A stretch of DNA of 64,000 nucleotides from Burkholderiales bacterium (GCA_016702555.1 JADJDV010000005.1:1-64000); one strand, 5' to 3'; positions 1 to 8,790 are shown, counted from the first letter of the stretch. Program-made: numbers and translations. The notes: generated by a model from the sequence alone, not told the origin.

Positions 1-181
1 CGCAGTCGCCGGGATGGATGTTTGTGAATCCGTCCACTTGGCAAAACAAAACCGGCTTGCCTTGCGCGTAGCGCTTTAGCAGTTCGCTCTTAATGTCGGG
101 CGCAGCCGGGGCTGCATAAAGTTGTTCCAGCGTGTCGGCGGCTTCGCGCAGGCGCTTTGCGGTGTCTTGCAGCTTGCTCAT
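1..181 (-). CDS. hypothetical protein, 3' part cut by window edge
   Basis: The reverse strand reads an uninterrupted frame beginning MSKLQDTAKRLREAADTLEQ and running off the left edge at about residue 60. The start ATG lies directly after the stop of the next gene upstream (182-427), so the two are translationally coupled. The N-terminus looks like a short amphipathic helix. I do not recognise the family. Position and orientation make it part of the integrase-linked operon of the leftmost element. Confidence 0.55.
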   Translation of the reverse strand, partial: MSKLQDTAKRLREAADTLEQLYAAPAAPDIKSELLKRYAQGKPVLFCQVDGFTNIHPGDC

Positions 182-427
182 TTAGATCACCCCCATCTGC
201 CGGGCGAAACCGACCAGCGCAGCGAAGTCAACGCAATGGCGGGACATGCCCCACTGCGCAACGACATAACCGCCATCGGCCAGACGATGTACTGCAGCGC
301 CCTTCATGGCGAAGCGGGCGATTAGCGTCGTTTCGCGTTTCGCGCCTACAATGTCTGAGCTTGTGTTTTCGTTTGCGCTCAGCCCGGTTGCCGCCGGGCT
401 TTGTGCTTTTTTGGTGGTGCCGATCAC
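182..427 (-). CDS. small phage/island-type hypothetical protein
   Basis: 81 codons from the first ATG. The well-formed part is the C-terminal 50 residues (from MKGAAVHRLADGGYVV), of a type seen in small prophage and island genes. The start overlaps the stop of the AlpA-like gene upstream by 4 bp (ATGA), and the stop abuts the next ATG, so three small genes form one leftward operon. The first 20 codons contain a GC hairpin followed on the + strand by a T-run (about 378-412), so the true start may be downstream. Function unknown. Confidence 0.5.
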   Translation of the reverse strand: MIGTTKKAQSPAATGLSANENTSSDIVGAKRETTLIARFAMKGAAVHRLADGGYVVAQWGMSRHCVDFAALVGFARQMGVI

Positions 428-621
428 TTTGCACCGCCCTTCTGCGAGTCACGCCACGCGACAAGCTCGCCAGTGTCGAACACTGTGCAGCGGCTCGACA
501 AACGACGCGCTTTAGGGAAGTCGGCGCGCTCTTTTGCCCAGCGCCACAGGGTTGACACGCCTACGCCGAGGATTTCGGCAGCGTGTTTTGGGCGTGCTGC
601 CCGAGGGATGGTTTGCGACAT
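424..621 (-). CDS. AlpA-like / MerR-type HTH excisionase-regulator
   Basis: 65 residues, the usual size of AlpA/Xis-type proteins. The helix-turn-helix is visible as AAEILGVGVSTLWRWAKER, followed by a short wing and a C-terminal V-A-W-R segment typical of the family. Such proteins bind att or promoter DNA and switch integrase between insertion and excision or activate it. It heads the small operon downstream of the integrase at 1191-2429 in the same orientation, which fits an excisionase/regulator of that element. Whether it acts as regulator or excisionase cannot be told from sequence. Confidence 0.65.
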   Translation of the reverse strand: MSQTIPRAARPKHAAEILGVGVSTLWRWAKERADFPKARRLSSRCTVFDTGELVAWRDSQKGGAK

Positions 622-709
622 TGTTCGCTTTCAAGTTGCCCCGCGTTGTCTTGTGACTGCGGTATGAAAGCAATGTCGGCGGGGTGGTGCCCTCCAGTGG
701 TACGGAAAA

Positions 710-1159
710 TCAGCCGGGGTAGTCGTCTAGCCAATTGTTTGTGGCTTTTCGCCAGCGCATCTCTGGCGCAACGGCCTGCAGCCTCTCGAATGTGCCGGGC
801 AATACATCCAGCAATTTGATTGCCCTCTGGTGCAGGTGCGGGAATTTTTCCGCGTCATGCCTGCACCTCTCTGCGGTCTGGTAACGCTGGCGAAGGGTGT
901 CAGCGCCGCTCACGCCGTTGATAACGTCGATCAGCTCGCCGCCCTCATCCACGAACTTGATAAGCCCGTCGGCGCGCTTCAAAAACAGACGCTCGCAAGC
1001 CTGCCGGACGCTCGGGGCGCCCCTAACGTGTATCTCTTCTTGCACAGCACGCCAGATAGCGAACATGAACTCTTCCCGGTTCCTGGTGGTGGGTCTGCCT
1101 CTCCCGCGCTGTGCTGCATCTTGGTTTTTCATGGGCGTGAATAGGTTATGTAGCTTCAA
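710..1159 (-). CDS. hypothetical protein of the integrase operon
   Basis: 149 residues, same strand as the integrase and 31 bp downstream of it. A second ATG at 1132 (MKNQDAAQRGRGRPTTRNRE) is an equally likely start. The N-terminal QRGRGRPTTRNREEF segment is basic and resembles the start of DNA-binding phage proteins; the rest is charged and helical. No family recognised. The coding reading rests on frame, operon position and amino-acid composition. Confidence 0.5.
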   Translation of the reverse strand: MKLHNLFTPMKNQDAAQRGRGRPTTRNREEFMFAIWRAVQEEIHVRGAPSVRQACERLFLKRADGLIKFVDEGGELIDVINGVSGADTLRQRYQTAERCRHDAEKFPHLHQRAIKLLDVLPGTFERLQAVAPEMRWRKATNNWLDDYPG

Positions 1160-1190
1160 TCGGTTTGTGTCAGCCGTTGCGTGAAAAGTG

Positions 1191-2429
1191 TCAGGCCGAT
1201 TTCGCGCTCTGCAGGGGCACGACGACGCCGGGCGCTGCAGGCTTTGCGCAGTAGTTCGCCCAGTCGGCCATCAGCACACGACGACGCTCTAGCAGGCTCC
1301 CGCGCTGATAGGCGGCTTCGGCTTTGTCTTTCAGTTGGTGGCTCATGGCGTGCTCTATGACCTCGCGGGGATGCGCAGTAGCCTCGCCAGCCCAATCTCT
1401 GAAACTCGATCTAAAACCGTGAACCGTCAGGTCGCTGCGGCCCATGCGCTTTAGCAGTGCGAGACAGGCCATGTTTGACAACGGGGTGTTTTTCTTGCCG
1501 CCGGGGAACAGGAACTCGCCCTCTTTTGACTCTGCTTTCGCACGCTGCAGGACGGCCAGCGCCGCATCAGACAATGGGATGGTGTGCTCTTTTGCGGCTT
1601 TCATGCGGCTGGCTGGGATAGTCCAACGCTTCTCGCCTATGTCGATCTCTGCCCAACGCGCCTCGATGGCTTCGGATGTGCGGCAGTTGGTCAGGATGAT
1701 GAACTCGGTCGCCAGGGCGGCAGTGCCGGGCATGGTGCGAAGCGCCTGCATGAACGCGCCGATTTCACGCCAGGGCAGCGCCGGATGGTGTTCGACCTTC
1801 TTTGTCTTTTGTGGTGCGCTCAGCAGGTTCTCAAGGTGCCCCCGCCACGCCGCCGGGTTGTCGCCCGTCCGATAGCCTTGCGTTTTGCACCAATCGAGGA
1901 TTTTCTCGACACGACCACGAACACGCGATGCAGTCTCAGTTTTTGTAGTCCATATCGGCTCCAGCACGCGCAGAACCAGCGGTGTCGTGATGTCTGCGAC
2001 TGGCAACGAACCAAAAACGGGGCTGGCGTAGGTGGTGAGGGTGTTAGTCCACTGCTCAGCGTGTTTTTCGTTCTTCCAGCCTGCCCGGTGGCTGGCGATG
2101 TAGCTGGTCGCTGCAGTGTCAAACGTAATGACAGACGCCTCAGCCAGTTTGCGCTGCACTTCGCTGGCGTGTTTTGCTGCCAATGGATCCACACCGTCTA
2201 GCAGCATCTTGCGCTGTGCCAGTGCTTTCTCGCGTGCCTCAGCAAGTGAAACCGTGTGCAGCGGCCCCAGGCCCATCTCGCGCTCTTTGCCGCCGTACCT
2301 ATAACGAAAAATCCAGCTTTTGCCGCCAGTCGCTTTGACGCAAAGATGCAGGCCAGCACCATCGGCGTGATAGCCCGGCTTGCTCAGCTTTTGTACCTGC
2401 AAAGCAGTCAGTCGGTTGACGTTTCCCAT
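1191..2429 (-). CDS. int: P4-type tyrosine integrase (element 1)
   Basis: 412 residues. The N-terminal DUF4102 arm-binding domain is residues 1-85 (KPGYHADGAGLHLCV, LGPLHTVSLAEAREKA), then the core-binding domain about 100-200 and the catalytic domain about 210-385. All catalytic residues are visible: R250 (TNCRTSE), K277/K280 (RMKAAKEH), H337 and R340 (HGFRSSFRDW), H364 and nucleophile Y374 (AAYQRG). It should integrate an element at a tRNA 3' end. The gene reads away from the att core at 2626, with 196 bp between start codon and core. A close relative with an internal deletion lies at 35339-36319. AGAGG precedes the ATG. Confidence 0.93.
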   Translation of the reverse strand: MGNVNRLTALQVQKLSKPGYHADGAGLHLCVKATGGKSWIFRYRYGGKEREMGLGPLHTVSLAEAREKALAQRKMLLDGVDPLAAKHASEVQRKLAEASVITFDTAATSYIASHRAGWKNEKHAEQWTNTLTTYASPVFGSLPVADITTPLVLRVLEPIWTTKTETASRVRGRVEKILDWCKTQGYRTGDNPAAWRGHLENLLSAPQKTKKVEHHPALPWREIGAFMQALRTMPGTAALATEFIILTNCRTSEAIEARWAEIDIGEKRWTIPASRMKAAKEHTIPLSDAALAVLQRAKAESKEGEFLFPGGKKNTPLSNMACLALLKRMGRSDLTVHGFRSSFRDWAGEATAHPREVIEHAMSHQLKDKAEAAYQRGSLLERRRVLMADWANYCAKPAAPGVVVPLQSAKSA

Positions 2430-2625
2430 AGCGGCCTCTTTCTCGAATCAAACGAACGGGCTGCAGGCTGGGTGATAACGTCCCCCGCATTGTCCCCCGC
2501 AGCATGGTGCGATTGTGCGGGGTTTTACGGGATTACGCAAGACAACGACAGTTATCTAAGTATTTGATTTATATGGGTGTTTTCGGACGTTTCGGGACAA
2601 CATGAGATTACGGGTTAGAGGGACG

Positions 2626-2642
2626 CCCTCTCCGCCAGATAT
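2626..2642 (+). repeat. attachment-site core, left copy (tRNA-Ser 3' end)
   Basis: ccctctccgccagatat occurs here and again exactly at 37651-37667. The first 12 bases are the acceptor-stem 3' strand, discriminator and CCA of a betaproteobacterial tRNA-Ser (5' end GGAGAGG expected). No complete tRNA gene lies beside it, as expected for a distal attR-type site. The intact tRNA-Ser should lie left of the window. Confidence 0.8.
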
Positions 2643-2690
2643 GGCTCTAAGTTGTTGATTTTCAAAGACTTTTAGCAAAATCATCAAACC

Positions 2691-2711
2691 GTTATACGGC
2701 TGGTTATACGG
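2691..2711 (+). promoter_or_regulatory. paired arm-type integrase sites, left end of element 2
   Basis: GTTATACGG occurs at 2691-2699 and 2703-2711, 12 bp apart in the same orientation. The same pair, also at 12-bp spacing and same orientation, lies at the other end of the island (37498-37516). Direct repeats flanking the core on the element side are what tyrosine-integrase arm domains bind. Confidence 0.6.
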
Positions 2712-2782
2712 TTGCTTTCAGCCAGTTTTGGCTCAGAAAGTGGCACTCTCACCAGTCTGAAGAAGTTCTAGCGCCCCTGGCC

Positions 2783-4060
2783 CTAGAACTTTTTTTCATT
2801 GGTGGCTTCCCTTTTTGCATCAATGCCCACCAAACTGCTGCCTATGGCCGGCGTACCAAGCGGCTTCCCCGCAAGCGCCACCATGCCGCACATCAGTAGC
2901 CAATGCTCGGCCGCCTTGAGTGCCGTCTCCAGCGCCCAGCGCTTTACGTCGGCCACCGGCATATCCCCAGGCACCCATACCGTCTCTTCCCAGTGCCATG
3001 TCGCCAGCCAAGTGGCTTGGTGAGCACTATCTGCGCTTACATATCGCAGCTGCGGCGCCTGGTGCCCAGCCGCCTCGAACCGTTCGGCAATGGTCGCTTG
3101 GTGCGCTGCCGACAGCCGCCCCTCCCCCTGAATCTCCAGCCACAACCCCAAGCCTTGCGCCCAGCTCCTTTGGCGCAGTCGCAGCGCTGTGACCACGGGC
3201 GCGTTGGCTTGCAGTTCCCTCGCCTGCGGCTCCAGCACCACGCCAGCGTCGCCGTAACGCAATGCTGCAGCCGGTGATAACTCGACGCGCCATTCGTCGC
3301 AGCTGGCTACAGTGCTTGTTTCTTGGGCCACATGCACCTGCAACGCCTCGGCCACACACTGCCACCACAGCACCCGCAGGCCTGGCGCATCGTCAATGCC
3401 CATCGCCGCACGCTCCCAATGGGCTACCTGCCGGGCCAGCACCCGTTGCGGCACACCCATCGCCTCTGTCGCATCCCGAAACGCCAGCATGGCAGGCCCT
3501 TCGCTGACCGAATGCCCCAGCGCCCTGCGGGCAAACCGCAACACCCAGGCGTGGTCCGTGCGCCCTGACTTGGCTTGCCACAACAGCACCACCGCCACCG
3601 CGCCCAGCGTATCAAGCGATTCGCGCAAGGCTTCTTCAAACCCGGCCGTGCCCATCCATGCATGCCACTGCCCCAGCTCGGTAATGTCATACGCCGCCAT
3701 GAACCACACCAGTACGCGCAGCGCACTCACATGCTCCTGGGCCTTCACACCCCATAGTAAGCGCGCCACTTCGGCATCGCCTTCGTCGCTTTGCGGGTAC
3801 TGCTCCAGCAAAGCTTGCAGATTCCGCCAGGACGCCAAGCCCAGGCGGTGGCGGGCGTGCTTGCAGAAATACCGCACTGCAGCCATGCGCTGCGGCTGTG
3901 CAGGCGGGGTGTGCAGCGCCGTATCAATAACCTCCAGCACCAGCTGCGCTGCACCATCACCGGCTTCGTGGGGGGATGACAGCTCAGGCAGGGGCGGCAA
4001 CGCCAGCAGCGCGGTGAGCAACCGCTCAAGCGGCGGGGGTGTCAAGGAATCGTCGGGCAT
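2783..4060 (-). CDS. hypothetical protein, 425 aa
   Basis: The start was set at 4060 (MPDDSLTPPPLERLLTALL), which has GGAGGTG 8 bp upstream; the open frame extends further but without a better ribosome site. The protein is rich in Leu, Ala, Trp and His, with several helical stretches and no signal peptide or clear membrane span. I do not recognise the family. It is the first gene of element 2 after the att site. A second fragmentary gene (4237-4550) lies 176 bp upstream on the same strand, so both were probably one operon before the IS insertions. Confidence 0.6.
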   Translation of the reverse strand: MPDDSLTPPPLERLLTALLALPPLPELSSPHEAGDGAAQLVLEVIDTALHTPPAQPQRMAAVRYFCKHARHRLGLASWRNLQALLEQYPQSDEGDAEVARLLWGVKAQEHVSALRVLVWFMAAYDITELGQWHAWMGTAGFEEALRESLDTLGAVAVVLLWQAKSGRTDHAWVLRFARRALGHSVSEGPAMLAFRDATEAMGVPQRVLARQVAHWERAAMGIDDAPGLRVLWWQCVAEALQVHVAQETSTVASCDEWRVELSPAAALRYGDAGVVLEPQARELQANAPVVTALRLRQRSWAQGLGLWLEIQGEGRLSAAHQATIAERFEAAGHQAPQLRYVSADSAHQATWLATWHWEETVWVPGDMPVADVKRWALETALKAAEHWLLMCGMVALAGKPLGTPAIGSSLVGIDAKREATNEKKF

Positions 4061-4236
4061 AACAAAGCACCTCCAAACAAGCAAAACAGTGCACAAACGA
4101 ATCTCCCGCCCAACCGCCCATGCGGCGGCTGCACCTGGCACCAAGCCCGGCGACTGGAAAGCGGAAGTTCAGGAAGAAGAAAAGGAAAAGGAAAAATGAA
4201 AACGAGCGAAGCTGAACGACAAAGCTGCCGAACGGC

Positions 4237-4548
4237 CTACTCGCCCTCTTGCGCCTGCACCACAGGCGACAGCACCAACACCGCGTCGATGTTCACGCGC
4301 TCACTGAGCGTGGCCACCACACGCCGTGGCTGCTTGCTCGCCCAGCCGGTCAGCATGGCGTTCCAGGGCACCAGCGGTATCGGTGCCATGGCTGGGTCCA
4401 GCACCAGCAAGTCAGCGGGTTCCTCCGCCTCGAAGCGCAAGCCCACCGCCAGCACCCAGTGCATGTAGCGCTCCGTAGAAAAGCACACCAAGCACAGCTT
4501 TCCGTCTGCCAGGGCATCCAAGGTGCGTTCAGCGTGAGCGTCCAGTCA
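4237..4548 (-). pseudogene. fragment of a papain/C39-like cysteine peptidase-type protein
   Basis: About 95 residues. They contain MHWVLAVGLRF followed by LLVLDPA, the His and Asp positions of a C-H-D peptidase or bacteriocin-processing C39-like fold. The expected N-terminal Cys half is missing, because a TGA lies in frame just upstream and the frame cannot be extended. The 5' part was probably lost when IS elements entered at 4746. The peptidase assignment rests on two motifs only. Confidence 0.35.
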
Positions 4549-4581
4549 ATCCATCTTGACGCGTACCCACTGCCGTGATCG

Positions 4582-4745
4582 TCACGCCGAGGTTTTGGCT
4601 CCCACGTCGGCGATGCACTCTGCGAGGTTGAGCGCAGCCATCAGCAGGTACTTCTCGGGGTCCGTTCGTGCACGCAGCAGGTCGTGCTTGCCGAGGTATC
4701 CATAGACGAATGCCAGTGACCTGCTCCCCTCTAGCCGTACCAATC
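4582..4745 (-). pseudogene. C-terminal fragment of an unknown gene, cut by IS3
   Basis: An open frame on the reverse strand ends at 4582 with a natural-looking helical C-terminus (TDPEKYLLMAALNLAECIAD) and is interrupted at the probable IS3 end at 4746. It runs towards the peptidase-like fragment, so it is probably the preceding gene of the same operon. Family not recognised. Confidence 0.3.
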
Positions 4746-4784
4746 TGAAGTAGCAGGAGTCCGCCAACCAGGAGAATGGCGGAC

Positions 4785-5924
4785 ATGAGGAAGAGCAAGT
4801 TCACGGAGGAACAGATCATCGGGTTCCTCAAGCAGGCGGAGGCCGGCATGGCCGTGGCGGAGATCTGCCGCAAGGGCGGTTTTTCAGACGCGACGTTCTA
4901 CAAGTGGCGCGCCAAGTTCGGCGGCATGGAGGTGTCGGACGCGAGGCGGCTGCGCGAGCTGGAGGCGGAAAACGCCAAGCTCAAGAGCCTGCTGGCCGAG
5001 GCGCATCTGGACATGCATGCGCTCAAGAGCGTTCTCGGGGTAAAGCGCCAGCCCCCACAGGTCAAGCGGGAAGCCATCGGCCAGTTGATCAATCAGCATC
5101 AGATGTCCGAGCGGCGAGCCTGCAGGCTTGTGGGGCTGAGTCGAGACAGCTATCGCAACGCACCGGAGGCCAGCGCGCAGACCGAGGCGCTGAAGTCGAA
5201 GATCGTTGAGATCGCCTACGCGCGCCGGCGCTTCGGATATCGACGCGTGCACGACCTGTTGCGCCTGGAGTTCCCCGGCGTCAATCACAAGCGGGTGTAC
5301 CGGCTGTACAGCGACGCCAACCTGGCTGTGCGCAAGCGCAAGAAGGCTCGCAGGCCGCCAGCCGAGCGCATGGGGCTGAACATTGCCACCAGGGTCAACG
5401 AGGTGTGGAGCATGGATTTCGTCAGCGACAGTTTGGCCAACGGCAGGCGCCTGAAGTGCCTGACCGTGGCCGACGACTTCAGCCATGAGGCCGTGGACAT
5501 CGCGGTGGACTACGGCATCAGCGGTCAGTACGTGACGCGGCTGCTTGACCAAGCGGCCCTGTTCCGCGGCTATCCGTCGGCCGTTCGGACAGACAACGGT
5601 CCGGAATTCACCAGCAGGGCATTCATTGCCTGGGCACAGGGCCATGGCATCAGACACATCCTGATCGAACCAGGGCGGCCGATGCAGAACGGCTACATCG
5701 AGAGTTTCAACGGGCGGTTTCGTGACGAGTGCCTGAACGAGCACTGGTTCGAGACATTGCACCAGGCGCGCAACATCATTGCCGCCTGGCGTCGCGATTA
5801 CAACGAGGTCAGGCCCCACGGCAGCATCGGACGGATGCCACCCGCGCGCTTTGCCGAGGAGCATCGCCGGCATGCCGGCGATGCTCCTCGGCATCCCACC
5901 ACCACAAGCAACGAGATCCAGTAA
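4785..5924 (+). CDS. IS3-family transposase, OrfA and OrfB in one frame
   Basis: About 380 residues. The OrfA-type HTH (KFTEEQIIGFLKQAEAG, then FSDATFYKWRAKFGGM) is residues 1-50, followed by a leucine-zipper-like stretch, the HTH_21 region and the rve integrase core. DDE residues lie in VWSMDF, VRTDNGPEF and YIESFNGRF. IS3 elements usually split orfA and orfB by a -1 frameshift; here they are one continuous frame. AGGAG at 4770 favours ATG 4785 over ATG 4776. The last 25 codons run through a 42-bp perfect palindrome. Confidence 0.88.
   Translation: MRKSKFTEEQIIGFLKQAEAGMAVAEICRKGGFSDATFYKWRAKFGGMEVSDARRLRELEAENAKLKSLLAEAHLDMHALKSVLGVKRQPPQVKREAIGQLINQHQMSERRACRLVGLSRDSYRNAPEASAQTEALKSKIVEIAYARRRFGYRRVHDLLRLEFPGVNHKRVYRLYSDANLAVRKRKKARRPPAERMGLNIATRVNEVWSMDFVSDSLANGRRLKCLTVADDFSHEAVDIAVDYGISGQYVTRLLDQAALFRGYPSAVRTDNGPEFTSRAFIAWAQGHGIRHILIEPGRPMQNGYIESFNGRFRDECLNEHWFETLHQARNIIAAWRRDYNEVRPHGSIGRMPPARFAEEHRRHAGDAPRHPTTTSNEIQ
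5852..5893. repeat. 42-bp perfect palindrome at the end of the IS3 transposase
   Basis: Arms 5852-5872 and 5873-5893 are exact reverse complements with no spacer. It lies inside the transposase reading frame (residues HRRHAGDAP) 31 bp before the stop. No T-run follows, so it is not a classical terminator. Confidence 0.85.
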
Positions 5925-5950
5925 TCTTCAAACCCAGGACTCCTACCAAA

Positions 5951-6346
5951 TCATTGGCATGGCGGATGGGGGCAGGTCACCAGCAAGTAGCGCTCGGGAT
6001 GCTCGTCGCAGAACTGCTGAACCATCTGTTTGGCCAGATCGCCCGGCAACCCCTCGTTGAAGCGCGCCCGAGCCGTCAGCCGCTGCATGCATCTGTCCTG
6101 CACATCCTCCGAGACGATCGGCCACATGGCCGCTGCGCTTCATCGCCTGGAACGTCACCAGCAGGATGTGCAGCGGCACCTCCAGTTCTTCGAGGTCAAC
6201 CCCATGCGCGGCAGCACCAGGATCGAGGCCAGCAGATTGGGCCGCTGCGCGGCGATCTCGTCGGCCAGGCGTACCTTTTGAGCGTGATCCATGCCATTGA
6301 TGTCGATGGCCGCCTGCACCATCACCGCCTGCGTGATCACGCCCAT
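5951..6346 (-). pseudogene. IS66-associated accessory reading frame, frameshifted
   Basis: It starts MGVITQAVMVQAAIDING and, after two small deletions, ends in CDEHPERYLLVTCPHPP before a TGA at 5951. The total length, 396 nt, is divisible by three because the two frame changes cancel. It begins directly after the tnpC stop. Role unknown; the frame changes (near 6200 and 6130) make a functional product unlikely. Confidence 0.45.
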
Positions 6347-6348
6347 CG

Positions 6349-7959
6349 TCAGCCTGGCCGCCAGCGATGCGGCAGCAACTCTTCAAGTCGATGATTCGGG
6401 TGCGCGTGGATGCGCGCGAGCACGTCACGCAGGTAGGCCAAGGATCCAGGCCATTGAGCTTGGCCGACTGCACCAGACTCATCACCACCGCCGCGCGCTG
6501 CCCGGCCAACTCGCTGCCCACGAACAGCCAGTTCTTGGCGCCGAGCTTCCACGGCTTGATCTGCCGCTCGATCAGGTTGTTGTCGATGGCGACTGCGCCG
6601 TCATCCAGGTGCAGCGTCAGCGCCTTCCACGCGTTGACGCTGTAGTCAATCGCCTCGGCGATCTTGCTGCCATCCAGCACCTGCGCGCGCTGCAGCTTGA
6701 GCCAGACCTCGAATTCGTCCCACAGCGGCCGGCTCAGTTGCTGCCGGGCCTGCTTGCGGACGCCTTCCTCCATGCCGGCGAAGGCCGCCTCAGCCTGGTA
6801 GAGCCGCGCCCAGCGCTGCAGCGCCTCGGCGGCCACGCCACTGGCCCTGCTGCCCCGCGGCTGAGCTCCTCGAAGCGCCTTCTGGCATGCGCGGCGCACG
6901 CCGCCGACCTGCGCTGCGGGTAGAGCCTGGCATCCAGCACAGCGTTGTAGCCGGCGTACTGGTCGGTGATCAAGGTGCCATTCCAGGCCGGCTCGGGGTA
7001 TGGCGGCCCCTTGCCGCCAGGAAGGCGACCGGGTACTGCGATCCCCGACCCGGGCAGAACTCGTAGACCACGCCAGGATGCGGATCGTGGTGGCTGCGCG
7101 CCCAGGCCCAGATGTAGGCCTTCTTGGTCTTGCCCGAGCCGGGCTCCAGTAGCGGCACCGGTGTCTCATCGGCGTGCAGCACGCGGCAGCCCAGGATGAA
7201 ACGCCGTTGCGCCTCGTACAGCGGCTGCAGGCGGCGCCGCCAGCGCCAGCCCAGGTAGCCAATGTGGAGCGCGGCGTATGCGCGCCCGAGCGGGCATTGA
7301 TGGGCTCTTGCCGGTAGTACGGCAGGTGGTCCACGAAGCGGCTGATCAGCGTATGCGCCACCAGTCCGCTGGCGGGGATGCCGCCAGCGACCACATCCGG
7401 CTCGGCCGGCTCCTGGCGGATTTGCTGGCAGCAGCAGCACGCCCATTTGCCGTAGATGTGGCGGTGCACGAAGAACCTGGCCGGGATGATGTCCAGCCGC
7501 TCGCTGACGTCCTCACCGATGCGCTGCATGGGCCGGCCGCACTCTGGGCTTGGGCAGGTGGTGTCCGCAGGTTCGTGGCGATGCTCCACGCGCTCCAGGT
7601 GCTCCGGAAGTGCCTGGCGGCGTGGACGACGTGGTGGTGCCTTCGGGACTTTGGGCGCCTGGGGAAGGTCGCGTTGCAACGCAGCCAGTTGCGCCTGCAG
7701 GCTGGCCTCGTCTTCTGCCAGCGCCTCCTGGAACAGGGCGCGCTGCTGGGCCGTCATGGCTTCGGTCCTGGCGCCGAACTTCCAGCGCTTCAGGCGCGCG
7801 AGTTCGAAGTTGACCTTCTCCAGCTTGGCGCGCGCCCAGGCGATCTCGCGCCTGGGCCTGCACCTGCTGCTGCAGCCGCGTGATCAAGGCGGCCGCCTGC
7901 GCTGGCAGGTGCACCATGTCGATGCAGTCCGTTGCGGTGTCGCCGAGCATGCCCGGCAT
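6349..7959 (-). pseudogene. tnpC: IS66 TnpC transposase, multiply frameshifted
   Basis: The segments add up to a whole TnpC spread over three frames: N-terminal coiled coil (MVHLPAQAAALITRLQQQV), zinc-finger region (CPSPECGRPM and CCCCQQI), DDE part with LHADETPVPLLEPGSGKTK, then ITDQYAGYNA, then IDNNLIERQIKPWKLGAKNW and a C-terminus HRLEELLPHRWRPG. At least four frame changes are needed (about 7840, 7300, 6900 and 6480). Either the gene is dead or the region was poorly sequenced; the neighbouring tnpA and tnpB are clean, which favours decay. Confidence 0.8.
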
Positions 7960-8034
7960 GCTGCACGAGTCAGGGGGTGCTGTGCATCGGCAGATACGAT
8001 GTCAACGCGCTGGCCACGGCGGCCCATGCCCGCT

Positions 8035-8382
8035 TTAGCAGCGGCTGATGACGCTGAGTTCGCCCAGGCGCTGCCAGGGTAGGCCCAGCGCCAGAGCGCC
8101 GAACTGCTGGGCCGTGAGTTGCAGCGCTGGCATCGCGGAGCCAACTGAATCGCGCTCGATCCAGACGAAGCGCCCGGCGTGCAAGCGGCGCGTGGCGCAC
8201 CACACGCCGAAGCCGTCGTGCACCAGCAGCTTAATGCGCGTGGCCCGCGCGTTGGCAAAGAGATAGCCGTGGTGGGCTTGCGCCTGGCCGATGGTGTTGA
8301 TGACGACATTGAGTAGGCGGTCGGCACCGGCGCGCATGTCTTGCGGCTGGGTGCACAGCCATAGAGTGTCGATGCGGATCAC
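8035..8382 (-). CDS. tnpB: IS66 Orf2 accessory protein TnpB
   Basis: About 115 residues from a GTG at 8382 (VIRIDTLWLCTQPQDMRAG). The family core is clear: GYLFANARATRIKLLVHDGFGVW and RRLHAGRF. It is needed with TnpA and TnpC for IS66 transposition; its biochemical role is unresolved. The stop of tnpA lies 11 bp before this start, the normal IS66 arrangement. Confidence 0.85.
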   Translation of the reverse strand: MIRIDTLWLCTQPQDMRAGADRLLNVVINTIGQAQAHHGYLFANARATRIKLLVHDGFGVWCATRRLHAGRFVWIERDSVGSAMPALQLTAQQFGALALGLPWQRLGELSVISRC

Positions 8383-8393
8383 CAGAGTAGTCC

Positions 8394-8789
8394 TCAGACG
8401 ACAGCCATCGTGCCGGCCAGCGCGCGCAGCAGGGCCGCGTACTGCGGCGCCGCACTTGCTGCGCACTGCAACTTCAGCCGCAATCCGCCGCGTTCGAGTT
8501 CGATGCGGATGTCGGGCGGCGATGGCGGAAGGTTGGCGAGGCGGTGTTCGGACTTGGTCAACTCGACCGGTACGAACTGCAGGGGCGCCACGCGCTGCGT
8601 AGGCGCTGGCACCTCTGCAGCCATGCGCTTGAGGTTCTGTCCGGCCAGCCATTTGCGCACGACGTTGGGGTTCAGGCCGTGGCCAGTGGCCACGGCAGCT
8701 ACCGAGGCATCAGGCTGCCGGCACTCATCAAGGACTTGCGCCTTGAACTCGGAGGTGTGAACGCGGCGTTTGGAGCGATTGGGATTCAT
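8394..8789 (-). CDS. tnpA: IS66 Orf1 accessory protein TnpA
   Basis: 131 residues. The N-terminal HTH (SEFKAQVLDECRQPDASVAA, then GLNPNVVRKWL) is typical of IS66 TnpA and IS3 OrfA-like proteins. It is intact and first in the element. Upstream (8791-8817) lies a perfect inverted repeat that may be its promoter-operator or the element end. Confidence 0.85.
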   Translation of the reverse strand: MNPNRSKRRVHTSEFKAQVLDECRQPDASVAAVATGHGLNPNVVRKWLAGQNLKRMAAEVPAPTQRVAPLQFVPVELTKSEHRLANLPPSPPDIRIELERGGLRLKLQCAASAAPQYAALLRALAGTMAVV

Positions 8790-8790
8790 G

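Larger units (their letters stand above)
2430..2782. other. att region between integrase 1 and the first cargo gene
   Basis: Non-coding. From left to right it holds the upstream region of integrase 1 (two tcccccgca copies about 2480-2503), the att core at 2626-2642, and AT-richer DNA with the arm-type repeats at 2691-2711. I see no gene and no complete tRNA. Confidence 0.7.
4746..5953 (+). mobile_element. IS3-family insertion sequence
   Basis: Ends inferred from imperfect inverted repeats: 4746-4762 and the complement of 5937-5953 agree at 13 of 17 positions, both starting TGA. They enclose a single transposase gene. Length about 1.2 kb fits IS3. No target duplication was found; the right end abuts the stop codon of the IS66-associated reading frame at 5951, so the two elements are joined directly. 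Confidence 0.6.

Noticed and set aside
378..412. Rho-independent terminator on the + strand
   Set aside because: The hairpin plus T-run looks good, but no + strand gene ends there; it lies in the doubtful 5' part of the 182-427 frame.
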